NCBI GenBank assembly: GCA_002477825.1
Contig: DLKT01000018.1
Span: 1-21,730 of the forward strand
Direction: 5' to 3'
DNA length: 21,730 bases
From: Caryophanales bacterium UBA7581
GTDB lineage: Bacteria; Bacillota_I; Bacilli_A; RFN20; CAG-826
Within the stretch, counting starts at the first letter, position 1, and the number at the start of each line of letters is the position of its first letter. Under the pieces are notes generated by a model. It saw only the letters and a program-made list of their open reading frames with translations. It was not told the DNA's origin and did not search any database. Shown here piece after piece: positions 7,870-15,593 of this stretch. The translations under genes and the position numbers were made by a program.

Positions 7870-9942
7870 GTGCGAAAGAAATTTAGATTATTATGGTTGA
7901 TAGTTCCATTGTTATTAGGCGGTTGCGAGATTTCAATTATTGAAACGCCATCTAATTCTTTTGGTACTACATCTAAACAACCAACAACTAGTCAAGTAGA
8001 GAATCCATCAACATTAACAACAAGTATTACACCTTCTACATCTTCAACATTACCGAATACAACGACGATTTCACCCTCTACTTCAACAATACCCAGTACA
8101 AGTACGATTACACCTAGTACATCTATCATTTCATCTTCTACATCCTCTTCAAAGGGAGAGAATTGGAAAGATACATATTATTATGATAATAGTTATACTT
8201 CCATTTATGATATTGTTCAAAGTTGGAGACAAAATCATTTATTAGAAGAAAATATAAAAACTTGGGGCATTGTTTCAAGAGTGTTTAAAAACTTAGAAGG
8301 AAATCAATGCTTCTATCTTCAAAGTGAAACGAATAATCATGAGCATTCTGCTATATTAGTAAATAATTATAGTGGTTCAGTTAATATTCAAAAAGGAAAT
8401 GTGATTACTTTAGAAGGCATCATGAAGTTTGAAGATAATACTTTATCCTTAACCGAACATCAAAATCTCCATGTTGATTATGAGGTAGCGTTAGATTCTT
8501 TAGATCCTTATGAAATAACGAAAGATTATCTTTCTTCTTCAGAATTAGATGAAGTAAAAAAACAAGGGCATCGATATGTTTCTCTTTCGCATGTATCCAT
8601 TGATTATCAAACACAAAATAGTATTTATGCGAATATGGATACAGAATCCATTGAAATTGTGATAGAAAATTCAAGCAGTGCTTCTAAAGTTCACACGGCT
8701 TTAAGCCAAATCTCAAATAATGATTTTATTAATTTATGGGGCGTTTTAAAATATGGATCAGCAGAGAATTCTTCTTTACAATTAGCCATCGCTAGTACCG
8801 AAGATATTGAAAATCCTTATCAAAATGCCAGTCAAATTGTTTTAAATAGTAATGTTAGTAGTGCAACATCCAATCGTTATTCAACTGGTAATTATGGCTA
8901 CTTTACTTATCAAAATTATACCTTTGATTATTATCGAACAACGTATAGCAATTATGATTCTTATTTTTTAAAGATGTTTTCTTTATCTTATCGAGATGCC
9001 TTAGGCGGTATGCTATCAAACTATGATGCAATTCCTAATATTTTATCAATAGAAGTATCTTATTATGTAGAAAAAATAGGGAATAAAAATCCAAAATTAT
9101 ATTATGGAAGTGATAATCAACTTCATGATTACAAAGAAATGAGTCAATCTTTAAAAACAATACAGTTTGTAGTTGTTTTTAAAGCGAATGATAACATTCA
9201 GTATTTCCGTTTTGAAACGGGCGACGCTACGCTATATTTAAATTCTATGACGATTCGCTATTTAAACCAAAGCGAAGCCAATGAAAGAACCTATGCTTCA
9301 TCGGGAGAAGGCTTATATCGAATTAACCCCAGTTATTATACGGGAAATCTAAAAGAGGGCGCTTCTTTTACTTTACCTCTTGAAACCGAAAAAGTGGGAA
9401 ATAGTTATCAAGTGATTTCCGAAAAGACATACTACTATTATTCCTATTCTTATTTAGAAAACCATCCAGAACTCGTAGATTTAGGAACCTATACCGATCC
9501 TATTGATGTCGCTAATTACTTTAATGCTTTCCATACATATCCCGCGAATTATGTGAGTAAAAGAGAGTATTCTTCGGCAAAATCCATATTTGGAACTGAT
9601 ACAAGAATATGGTCTTATTATGAAAGAACCGATGGTTACGCTACCGTAGTGCCTTATCGAAATGGCGAAGATGGCGTGCCACGCTATTACGAATTAGATA
9701 TTGATCTTGATGGATCTTATTCAAATTCTAGTCGTGGTGTGGGAAGATTAGTCGTTTGGTTAGATGGTTGGGATGTAGATCATTATGATAGTAATCCGGT
9801 GACTATCTATACCGATGATCATTATGTGACTTTCCAAGAATATTATAATAATGGAAGTTTCAGTTATCGCTTCAATGCCATTACTTCTTCGAGGCGTTCT
9901 AATTTCACGAATTATATTTGGGGCGCACCAATAACACTCTAA
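7870..9942 (+). CDS. Surface lipoprotein with two OB-fold-like modules and a C-terminal barnase-family ribonuclease domain
   Basis: 690 residues. The GTG at 7870 is preferred over the GTG at 7861: AGAAGGTGA (7856-7864) is well spaced for the former and overlaps the latter. Residues 1-18 form a signal peptide with clear lipobox LGG-C19. A Ser/Thr/Pro stalk spans about 36-95. Two modules (about 128-205 and 235-312; TWGIVSRV and LWGVLKYG) look like OB folds, and a Tyr-rich beta domain follows (about 320-475). The last 155 residues align by eye with barnase: PANYVSK (barnase PDNYITK, K27), E608 (E73), R622 and R626 (R83 and R87, same spacing of four), and YTDDHYVTF with H651 (H102). An active RNase on the outer surface is inferred; its role (RNA scavenging, defence or competition) is unknown. 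No barstar-like gene was seen nearby. The barnase call is from remembered sequence. Confidence 0.8.
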   Translation: MRKKFRLLWLIVPLLLGGCEISIIETPSNSFGTTSKQPTTSQVENPSTLTTSITPSTSSTLPNTTTISPSTSTIPSTSTITPSTSIISSSTSSSKGENWKDTYYYDNSYTSIYDIVQSWRQNHLLEENIKTWGIVSRVFKNLEGNQCFYLQSETNNHEHSAILVNNYSGSVNIQKGNVITLEGIMKFEDNTLSLTEHQNLHVDYEVALDSLDPYEITKDYLSSSELDEVKKQGHRYVSLSHVSIDYQTQNSIYANMDTESIEIVIENSSSASKVHTALSQISNNDFINLWGVLKYGSAENSSLQLAIASTEDIENPYQNASQIVLNSNVSSATSNRYSTGNYGYFTYQNYTFDYYRTTYSNYDSYFLKMFSLSYRDALGGMLSNYDAIPNILSIEVSYYVEKIGNKNPKLYYGSDNQLHDYKEMSQSLKTIQFVVVFKANDNIQYFRFETGDATLYLNSMTIRYLNQSEANERTYASSGEGLYRINPSYYTGNLKEGASFTLPLETEKVGNSYQVISEKTYYYYSYSYLENHPELVDLGTYTDPIDVANYFNAFHTYPANYVSKREYSSAKSIFGTDTRIWSYYERTDGYATVVPYRNGEDGVPRYYELDIDLDGSYSNSSRGVGRLVVWLDGWDVDHYDSNPVTIYTDDHYVTFQEYYNNGSFSYRFNAITSSRRSNFTNYIWGAPITL
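7975..8154 (+). repeat. Low-complexity Ser/Thr/Pro stalk coding repeat
   Basis: This stretch encodes imperfect repeats of the type PSTST-I (SPSTSTIPSTSTITPSTS) between the lipid-anchored cysteine and the first folded module. Such stalks hold a domain away from the membrane through the wall. Repeats like these can change length by slippage. Confidence 0.7.
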
Positions 9943-9954
9943 TCAATTTTAAAG

Positions 9955-9989
9955 AACTAAGAATTTTACATGGAATTCTTAGTTTTTTT
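9955..9989 (+). terminator. Strong intrinsic terminator before murA
   Basis: A perfect 11-bp stem, AACTAAGAATT (9955-9965) with AATTCTTAGTT (9974-9984), an 8-base loop and a run of seven T (9983-9989). It isolates the lipoprotein gene from murA. Confidence 0.92.
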
Positions 9990-10047
9990 GTAATGCAATC
10001 ATGTTTTGTCTTCCTCAACCATACACTTTTGTAGTGAGGTAAAAGCT

Positions 10048-11325
10048 ATGAATGATGAGCTAATCATACGCGGAGGAAAAAGGTTAAAAGGAAATATCAA
10101 AATACAAGGAAGTAAAAACTTGGTTGTAAGCTTAATTCCAGCCTGCCTTTTAGCACGAGAAAAAGTCACTTTAGAAAATGTGCCTCCCATTAGTGATGTT
10201 TTTTGGCTAATTCAAATTATGGAGCATTTAAAAGTACCTGTTCTCTATGAGGATGAAACTTTAACAATTGATGCTTCTCATTTTTCTTATCAAGATTTAA
10301 CGATTCCTCCAGTAGGGAAATTCCGTGCTTCTTATTATTTTATGGGCGTTTTTATTGGAATGTTCCATCATTTAAAGATTGTAGAACCGGGTGGATGCCG
10401 ATTTGGCGTTCGACCCATTGATTATCATTTAAAAGCATTTAGAGAATGTGGAGTCAGTTATAAAGAAGGAGAAGTTTTTGATTTTTATTTAGAACAAAGT
10501 CATGACGCTCATATCGTTTTTGAAAATTCATCGGTTGGCGCTTCCGTTAATATTGCTTTACTAGCGGTGCAGTTACCGCATGATTACATGATTGAAAATA
10601 TGGCTTTAGAGCCAGAAGTTACAGAGCTATTAAAATTTTTAGTGGCAATGGGAGCTGATATTGAAGGAATTGGAACAAGAAAAATTATCATTCATGGTGG
10701 AAAGAAACTACATGGAGCAACGTTTCAAGTGATTCCTGATCGTATTGAAGCAGGAACTTATGCGATTATTGGAGCAGCCATTGGTGAAAAGCTTTGCATT
10801 GAACCGGTTTATAAAGAACATTTAGAAGCTTTATTCCATGTTTTTGATGTTTTAAAAGTTCCTTATTATTTTGAAGATAGAAAACTATTTGTTTCTAAAG
10901 GAAATGAAGCCATCGGTGCCTTAGTAGAAACAGCGCCTTATCCGGGATTTCCTACCGATTTACAACAACCTTTAACTTCCTATTTATCACAGATTCACGC
11001 GACTTCTATCGTAATAGAAAACATTTATCAACATCGCTTTTCCCATATTATTGAATTAAATAAAATGGGCGCTAATATCCAACAAGTGAATCAAATGATG
11101 ATTATTCATGGTGTTGATCATTTACACGGAACACACGTAGATGGAAAGGATTTAAGAGGAAGTGCTTCGTTAGTGATTGCCGCTTTAGTAGCGGAAGGGG
11201 AAAGTGTAGTTTCTGGTTTACGCTATATCAATCGCGGTTATGAGCAATTAGTTAAGAAAGTTCGTTCTTTAGGAGCGGATATCGTAGAAAAAAAGGAGAA
11301 TCAATATGAAGAAGAGATGGATTAA
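10048..11325 (+). CDS. murA: UDP-N-acetylglucosamine 1-carboxyvinyltransferase
   Basis: MurA transfers enolpyruvate from PEP to UDP-GlcNAc, the first committed step of peptidoglycan precursor synthesis in the cytoplasm. The start at 10048 is chosen over 10006 because GTGAGG (10034-10039) is well placed and the product then begins MNDELIIRGGKRLKG, the usual MurA N-terminus; this gives 425 residues, typical for the family. K23-N24 (GSKN) correspond to the substrate-binding Lys-Asn. The PEP-binding catalytic Cys is C117 in PGGCRFGVRP, the residue modified by fosfomycin. DRIEAGTY is at 231-238, D304 lies in FPTDLQ (general base), and R370 in DLRGSASL. All key residues are present. The lipoprotein gene downstream overlaps its 3' end by 20 bases, so these are co-transcribed. 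Many Gram-positives carry two MurA copies; which one this is cannot be told. Confidence 0.95.
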   Translation: MNDELIIRGGKRLKGNIKIQGSKNLVVSLIPACLLAREKVTLENVPPISDVFWLIQIMEHLKVPVLYEDETLTIDASHFSYQDLTIPPVGKFRASYYFMGVFIGMFHHLKIVEPGGCRFGVRPIDYHLKAFRECGVSYKEGEVFDFYLEQSHDAHIVFENSSVGASVNIALLAVQLPHDYMIENMALEPEVTELLKFLVAMGADIEGIGTRKIIIHGGKKLHGATFQVIPDRIEAGTYAIIGAAIGEKLCIEPVYKEHLEALFHVFDVLKVPYYFEDRKLFVSKGNEAIGALVETAPYPGFPTDLQQPLTSYLSQIHATSIVIENIYQHRFSHIIELNKMGANIQQVNQMMIIHGVDHLHGTHVDGKDLRGSASLVIAALVAEGESVVSGLRYINRGYEQLVKKVRSLGADIVEKKENQYEEEMD

Positions 11326-11938
11326 ATTTACTTTTGTTTTATTGATGCTTGTCGGGTTAGTCTCTTGTAAAAAAGAAAAGCATGTTTTTCTATTCGGTAA
11401 TTTTGAAAAAGAGTGGGTAACATTATTTCAAAGAGAAACCTCTTTACCTACCCAAGCTAGTTTTACCTCTTTATCAATGACGAGTAATGAAATGTATAAG
11501 ATAGCAGATACGCGTTCTTTTGCCATTCAAGATGGTAAAAAATATATGTTTGAAAAGCAAGTACAAAATAGTAAAATGGTCATCTTATCGATTGGTTACC
11601 CGGATATTCAACCTTATGTAACTATAGATACAAAGAATCGTAATTTTTCTTATGATGTATCGATGATAAATAAACAAAAAGAATTATTGATTTATAATGT
11701 ATTTCATGTTGTTGAAGAACTTCGTTCCATTCGTTCTTCGATACCGATTTATTTATTAGGTATATGGAAAAATTTTGATTTTGAAGAACCTGAAGAGAAA
11801 TTATTCAACAGTTTTCTAAATGAAATCAATGAAGCTTTACAAGAAGCCATTAGTGAACAAAATGTCTTCTATATTCCTTTAAACCAAGTGAAAACCATAG
11901 AGGCATCAGTCCAAGAAGTAAAGAGGTACGTTTTATGA
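11306..11938 (+). CDS. Small lipoprotein, possibly a degenerate SGNH/GDSL hydrolase-like fold
   Basis: 210 residues, starting inside the end of murA; AAGGAG (11293-11298) fixes the start. Residues 1-20 form a signal peptide with lipobox LVS-C21, so it should be a membrane-anchored extracytoplasmic protein. The layout recalls small SGNH-type lipoproteins: a strand with GNF at 31-33 where a GDS block would sit, ILSIGYPDI at 93-101 where block III (G-x-N-D) would sit, then YLLGIW and a helix before FYIPL near 188-192. The catalytic Ser and the terminal Asp-x-x-His are not visible. It may therefore be non-catalytic, or the resemblance may be only to a Rossmann-like fold. The function is not recognised. 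Operon position after murA suggests an envelope role, which is inference. Confidence 0.6.
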   Translation: MKKRWIKFTFVLLMLVGLVSCKKEKHVFLFGNFEKEWVTLFQRETSLPTQASFTSLSMTSNEMYKIADTRSFAIQDGKKYMFEKQVQNSKMVILSIGYPDIQPYVTIDTKNRNFSYDVSMINKQKELLIYNVFHVVEELRSIRSSIPIYLLGIWKNFDFEEPEEKLFNSFLNEINEALQEAISEQNVFYIPLNQVKTIEASVQEVKRYVL

Positions 11939-12375
11939 AAAATTTATCAACAGAATTCAACCGTATCTCTTGGTTTTTTAGCGCTTGTATTGAACAATTT
12001 CGTTACGTGGGGAATGATAATAAAAGATTATTAAAAATCCCTGCTTTTGCCCATTCTTTAGCGTACAACCAATATTTAAAGCATTTTCATATGTCTTTAA
12101 ATTTGTTAAAACAAGGCGAAAAGATGTGGACGAATTTTTTAAAATCGTCGAGGATGCAAGGACAGTATGTGGAAAATTTATATACCCATTATATGAAAAG
12201 AAGCACTTTTCAATTCCGTCTTTGTCTCGATGACATTTTACATTTGACGGAAGAAGTTCCTTTGGGTAACGATCCGCTTTATATAGGAATTGTAAAGAAA
12301 ACAAAAAACCTATTTCAGTTGATTCAACAATTGGATCAAGCCATTTATCATATTATCCGTGCAATTTCGCTATAA
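11935..12375 (+). CDS. Unrecognised all-helical protein, third gene of the murA operon
   Basis: 146 residues. Its ATG overlaps the TGA of the preceding lipoprotein gene by four bases (ATGA, 11935-11938), which indicates translational coupling and supports it as a real gene. No signal peptide, transmembrane segment or known motif is visible. The composition (many Leu, Lys, Gln, Phe, His and few Gly or Pro) and heptad-like hydrophobic spacing suggest a bundle of about four helices in the cytoplasm. The patterns include WFFSACIEQFRYVG near the start, a central MSLNLLKQGEKMWTNFLK, and a C-terminal LFQLIQQLDQAIYHIIRAI. I do not recognise the family and give no function. It does not resemble barstar. 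Confidence 0.65.
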   Translation: MKNLSTEFNRISWFFSACIEQFRYVGNDNKRLLKIPAFAHSLAYNQYLKHFHMSLNLLKQGEKMWTNFLKSSRMQGQYVENLYTHYMKRSTFQFRLCLDDILHLTEEVPLGNDPLYIGIVKKTKNLFQLIQQLDQAIYHIIRAISL

Positions 12376-12385
12376 AATCAAAGTG

Positions 12386-12431
12386 TTTTATAAAGAATCC
12401 TTTATAAAAAGAATGAGATTCTTATCTTTTT
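12386..12431 (+). terminator. Overlapping hairpins after the murA operon, probable terminator
   Basis: TTTTATAAAG (12386-12395) and CTTTATAAAA (12400-12409) form a perfect 10-bp hairpin with a 4-base loop. Directly after it, AAGAAT (12409-12414) and ATTCTT (12418-12423) form a second hairpin followed by ATCTTTTT, the likelier terminator. A third pairing, AAGAATC (12393-12399) with GATTCTT (12417-12423), would exclude both. Confidence 0.5.
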
Positions 12432-12441
12432 GCGATATAAT
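12413..12441 (+). promoter_or_regulatory. Probable promoter of the YfhO-family gene
   Basis: Consensus TATAAT (12436-12441) with ATGAGA (12413-12418, four of six matches to TTGACA) at a 17-base spacing. The start would be near 12448, and the Shine-Dalgarno GGAGGAG (12454-12460) lies 5 bases before the ATG at 12466. The -35 lies inside the terminator hairpin of the upstream operon. Confidence 0.55.
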
Positions 12442-12465
12442 AATGAATATATCGGAGGAGATAAG

Positions 12466-15400
12466 ATGGAGCAGACAATCAGTAAAGAGAATTTTTTTAC
12501 AAAATTCATACAAAAAATTAAAAGCAAAGCTCTACAAATTTGGGAAAATAAAGACCATTTATTTTGGTATATCCTCTTTTTATTTGTAGTTGCTATTGTT
12601 TTCTTTTTTAATATTCTTATTCATAACTCTTTATCTTTACCTTTAAGTGGAGATTATAGTTTACAACAAATTCCTTTCTATACGAATGGATATGATGATT
12701 GGTGGAAATTTTTAAAAACAGGAGAATTCCCAATGTGGGATTACTCCACGTATTTAGGTGTAAATAATATTGGCTCCAATACCTTCTACTATTTATTAAA
12801 TCCTTTCTTCCTACCGATTTTATTATGGCCTAGAGAGTATATTGCTCAAGGCTTAGCCACGTTAATGATTATTAAAATGGTTTTAGCGGGCGTTACATTT
12901 AGAGTGTTTTTAAAATACGTTGGTATAAAAGAGAAAACCGCTCGGTTATTTGCGCTTGCTTATGCTTTTTGTGGCTGGAATATTTATTATTTATGGTTTA
13001 ATCACTTCTTAGAAGTTTGTGTTGTTTTCCCTTTAATTTTATTAGGTATTGAAAAAGTGATTCGCGAAAAAAGGCCATGGGTTTTAATGGCGTCATTAGG
13101 ATTAATGGGCTTGTGTAATTACTTTTTCTTAGTTTCATCCTGTTTCTGTGGTGTTGTTTATGCAGTATATCGTTATTTCTGCCAGTTTAAAGAGATGAGT
13201 AAAAAGGATAAATTACTCATTATTCCTATTGGTGTTGGCGCGTTTTTAGTTGGCATCATGATTGCGTCTATTACGCTTTTCCCTGCTTATGCTGTTTTTA
13301 CAAGTAGTTCTAGAGTTGAAAGTGCAAGTTTCTTAAAGACACTGAAGGAGGCTTTAAGCGCAAAAGATTTTAAAAAATTCTTTCAATCCTTATTAGAGTT
13401 TGATAGCGAAAAGAAAAAATACTATCCTTTAGTATCTTTCTTATTCCCATCAATTTCTGATTATAGTAGTATTTTATTTAATAACAAAGGCTACGATAAT
13501 ACGCTTTGTAGTATCTTTATTTATACACCGTTAATGATGTTCTTGGTTCCTTCTGTTTTACAAACGATTCGGAAAAAGAGAGTGCATCATCTTGTCGCAA
13601 TTGGTTTCTTCTTATTAACTTTATTTACTCCATTCTTCTATTATCTATGTTATGGGTTTACTTTAGATTATGGAAGATGGCAAATTTTCGCGGTAGCATG
13701 TATCCTGGTGTTTGTTGCACAAAATTATGAAGAAAGAGAAGAGATGCCTTCGTGGTTCTTTGATGTATCTTTAGGTACCGTTTTAATTGGGGTTATTATT
13801 GCGGTTAGCTTTGCTTTAGGATATCAAGATAAGCATCCCAATGAAATTTATGAATTAGGTGACCGCATTTACGTAGTCATTGGACAAGTGATTTATATTT
13901 TTGTTTGTTATTTCTATTTACGCTTTAGACACAATAAAAAAGATTTAACAAAAATTTTAACGGGTGTAATTGCGATTGAAGCGGTCGTCATGGGAACGAT
14001 TACCTTTAGTTATCAACCCCCAAATGATTATAGTACCTTGTATGGCGGACCAAGCATTGTAAGAGAAGAAGAAAAGATTATTCGCGCTTTACAAGAGCAA
14101 GATGACGGCTTCTATCGTATCTTTAACACAAATTCAGATCGTAACTCGAATAACTTACCGATGCGAGAAGGATATAAAGGAGTTTCGACTTTCCATTCTT
14201 TATTTAATTCTAATCTCCAAGAGTTTAACAATTGGTCAAGAGTGGGATATTCTTATGGAAACTGGTCCATGGGTGTTCATGAAAAAAGATATAACCTAGA
14301 TGAATTTTTAAATATAAAATATTACATTCAAAAGACTTTGACCACAACGAAAGATGGGCAAGCAAAATTGATTTCTAATAACATTCCAGGTGGATTTGAG
14401 GAGATGCCAGAACTAGAAACCAAAGAACATAAAGTTTATAAAAACACTAACTTTATTGAATTAGGTTATGCTTATGACTCGATTATGTCTTCTAGTTCTT
14501 TAAATTATAACTATGTGAATCGTAATGAAATTGCTTATTTAACAAGTGCAATTTTAGGTGCGGAAGACATGGAAAAAGTGAAAGAAATGATTCCAGGCAT
14601 TGAAGAAAAACAATATTCTTCTATTTCTAATTTAAATATGTTACCAACGGAAGCTTATGTCATGTCGAGTGAGCGTAATAAGCAATTCCAAGAATATGTG
14701 AATCAATTAAAAGCGAGTAATGAAGCTTATACGAATTACACGAATATCCAAATGATTGAACCAGTAAAGAATGCTTATGGTTTTGACTATTTAGATGTTG
14801 AAAGTATTCGTGGAGGCACCATTCCTTGTGAATGGAAAGATGGCGCGGCTACTTCCATGATTGTTAAACCTCGTGAAGGTTATTCTTTAGGTAAAGGTGC
14901 AACAGCAAATAGTCCTTACTACGTTAATCTACATTTACGTATGGGCGAAAACGCTATGGTCAACTTCTATAACGCTAATGGCGAATTAGTTACTTGGGAT
15001 AATCATATGTGGCATTATTACGATAATACGTATGATTTTAAATATGATCGTGGTTTTTATATTAGAGAAGAAGTTGAAACCATTGAGGTTATTATTTACG
15101 CTAACGCAAAAATGGATTATCCAACGATTACTTATGAACCTTATGAAAAATTCGAACAACGGATTCAAGCTTTAAAAGGCGAAAATGATGAAAACTTATT
15201 TAAAAATATTAAGGTAACGGATAATCACATTAACTTTGATACGAATTATTCTAAAAAGAAAATGATTGTACTTTCGGTTCCTTATGAAGCCGGTTGGTCA
15301 GGAAAATATACTTTACCAAATGGCGAACAAGAACCAATTCAGATTTTTAAAGCACAAGGCGGTTTCCTTGGCTTTATGGCACCAGAAGGTGAAGTTCATT

Positions 15401-15552
15401 ATGCGTTATCGTATTTTACCCCGAACTTAAAAGAAGCTTTGCTTTTATGTGTAAGTGGTATTGTCATCTTTGCTTCTTCGTGGGGCGCTGTCTATATTTA
15501 TGAAAAGAAAAGAAAAAAAGAAACGCAAATAGAAGAAGTTGAAAATCAATAA
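12466..15552 (+). CDS. yfhO: YfhO-family polytopic membrane protein (GT-C-like, probable envelope glycosylation)
   Basis: 1028 residues from the ATG at 12466, fixed by GGAGGAG; the upstream in-frame ATG at 12430 lies in the promoter. The first transmembrane helix is about residues 32-52. It is followed by an outer loop with GDYSLQQ (D63) and WDYSTYLGVN, typical of YfhO proteins and similar in placement to the catalytic Asp of GT-C glycosyltransferases. About ten further hydrophobic helices lie within the first 530 residues. An extracytoplasmic region of some 450 residues follows, with the YRIFN-type start, then a final helix near 989-1013 and a charged cytoplasmic tail (KKRKKETQ). In B. subtilis and Listeria such proteins modify lipoteichoic acid with sugars supplied on a lipid carrier. 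No partner glycosyltransferase (CsbB/GtcA type) is encoded here, so the substrate is inferred only by family. Confidence 0.85.
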   Translation: MEQTISKENFFTKFIQKIKSKALQIWENKDHLFWYILFLFVVAIVFFFNILIHNSLSLPLSGDYSLQQIPFYTNGYDDWWKFLKTGEFPMWDYSTYLGVNNIGSNTFYYLLNPFFLPILLWPREYIAQGLATLMIIKMVLAGVTFRVFLKYVGIKEKTARLFALAYAFCGWNIYYLWFNHFLEVCVVFPLILLGIEKVIREKRPWVLMASLGLMGLCNYFFLVSSCFCGVVYAVYRYFCQFKEMSKKDKLLIIPIGVGAFLVGIMIASITLFPAYAVFTSSSRVESASFLKTLKEALSAKDFKKFFQSLLEFDSEKKKYYPLVSFLFPSISDYSSILFNNKGYDNTLCSIFIYTPLMMFLVPSVLQTIRKKRVHHLVAIGFFLLTLFTPFFYYLCYGFTLDYGRWQIFAVACILVFVAQNYEEREEMPSWFFDVSLGTVLIGVIIAVSFALGYQDKHPNEIYELGDRIYVVIGQVIYIFVCYFYLRFRHNKKDLTKILTGVIAIEAVVMGTITFSYQPPNDYSTLYGGPSIVREEEKIIRALQEQDDGFYRIFNTNSDRNSNNLPMREGYKGVSTFHSLFNSNLQEFNNWSRVGYSYGNWSMGVHEKRYNLDEFLNIKYYIQKTLTTTKDGQAKLISNNIPGGFEEMPELETKEHKVYKNTNFIELGYAYDSIMSSSSLNYNYVNRNEIAYLTSAILGAEDMEKVKEMIPGIEEKQYSSISNLNMLPTEAYVMSSERNKQFQEYVNQLKASNEAYTNYTNIQMIEPVKNAYGFDYLDVESIRGGTIPCEWKDGAATSMIVKPREGYSLGKGATANSPYYVNLHLRMGENAMVNFYNANGELVTWDNHMWHYYDNTYDFKYDRGFYIREEVETIEVIIYANAKMDYPTITYEPYEKFEQRIQALKGENDENLFKNIKVTDNHINFDTNYSKKKMIVLSVPYEAGWSGKYTLPNGEQEPIQIFKAQGGFLGFMAPEGEVHYALSYFTPNLKEALLLCVSGIVIFASSWGAVYIYEKKRKKETQIEEVENQ

Positions 15553-15593
15553 AAGAAAAAACGTTGGTGAGCAATCATCAACGTTTTGTTTTT
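15551..15593. terminator. Bidirectional terminator shared by the convergent yfhO and rsmI genes
   Basis: AAAACGTTGGTGA (15558-15570) pairs with TCATCAACGTTTT (15575-15587), 13 bp with one G-T wobble, closed by the tetraloop GCAA. T-rich tracts follow on both sides (TTTTGTTTTT to the right, A-rich to the left, which is T-rich on the other strand). The rsmI stop codon (15578-15580) lies within the right arm. Confidence 0.9.

Noticed and set aside
8420..8674. 84-residue - strand frame inside the barnase lipoprotein gene, considered as an antisense-encoded inhibitor
   Set aside because: Composition is that of a shadow frame, with no Shine-Dalgarno or barstar-like motif.
10006..10047. Upstream in-frame ATG for murA
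   Set aside because: No Shine-Dalgarno, and the added residues are not part of the family N-terminus; the ATG at 10048 has GTGAGG.
9990..10047. Promoter of murA
   Set aside because: A promoter is expected after the terminator, but no pair of hexamers at proper spacing was convincing (TTGTCT at 10006 has only a poor -10), so none is annotated.
11978..12304. 108-residue reading frame on the - strand
   Set aside because: It lies wholly antisense to the 146-residue gene, which is supported by its ATGA overlap; no ribosome site or known motif.
13000..14100. Considered whether TGA might be read as Trp (mycoplasma code)
   Set aside because: Trp is consistently TGG, and TGA terminates tmk, recR, rsmI and the 210-residue lipoprotein at expected ends.
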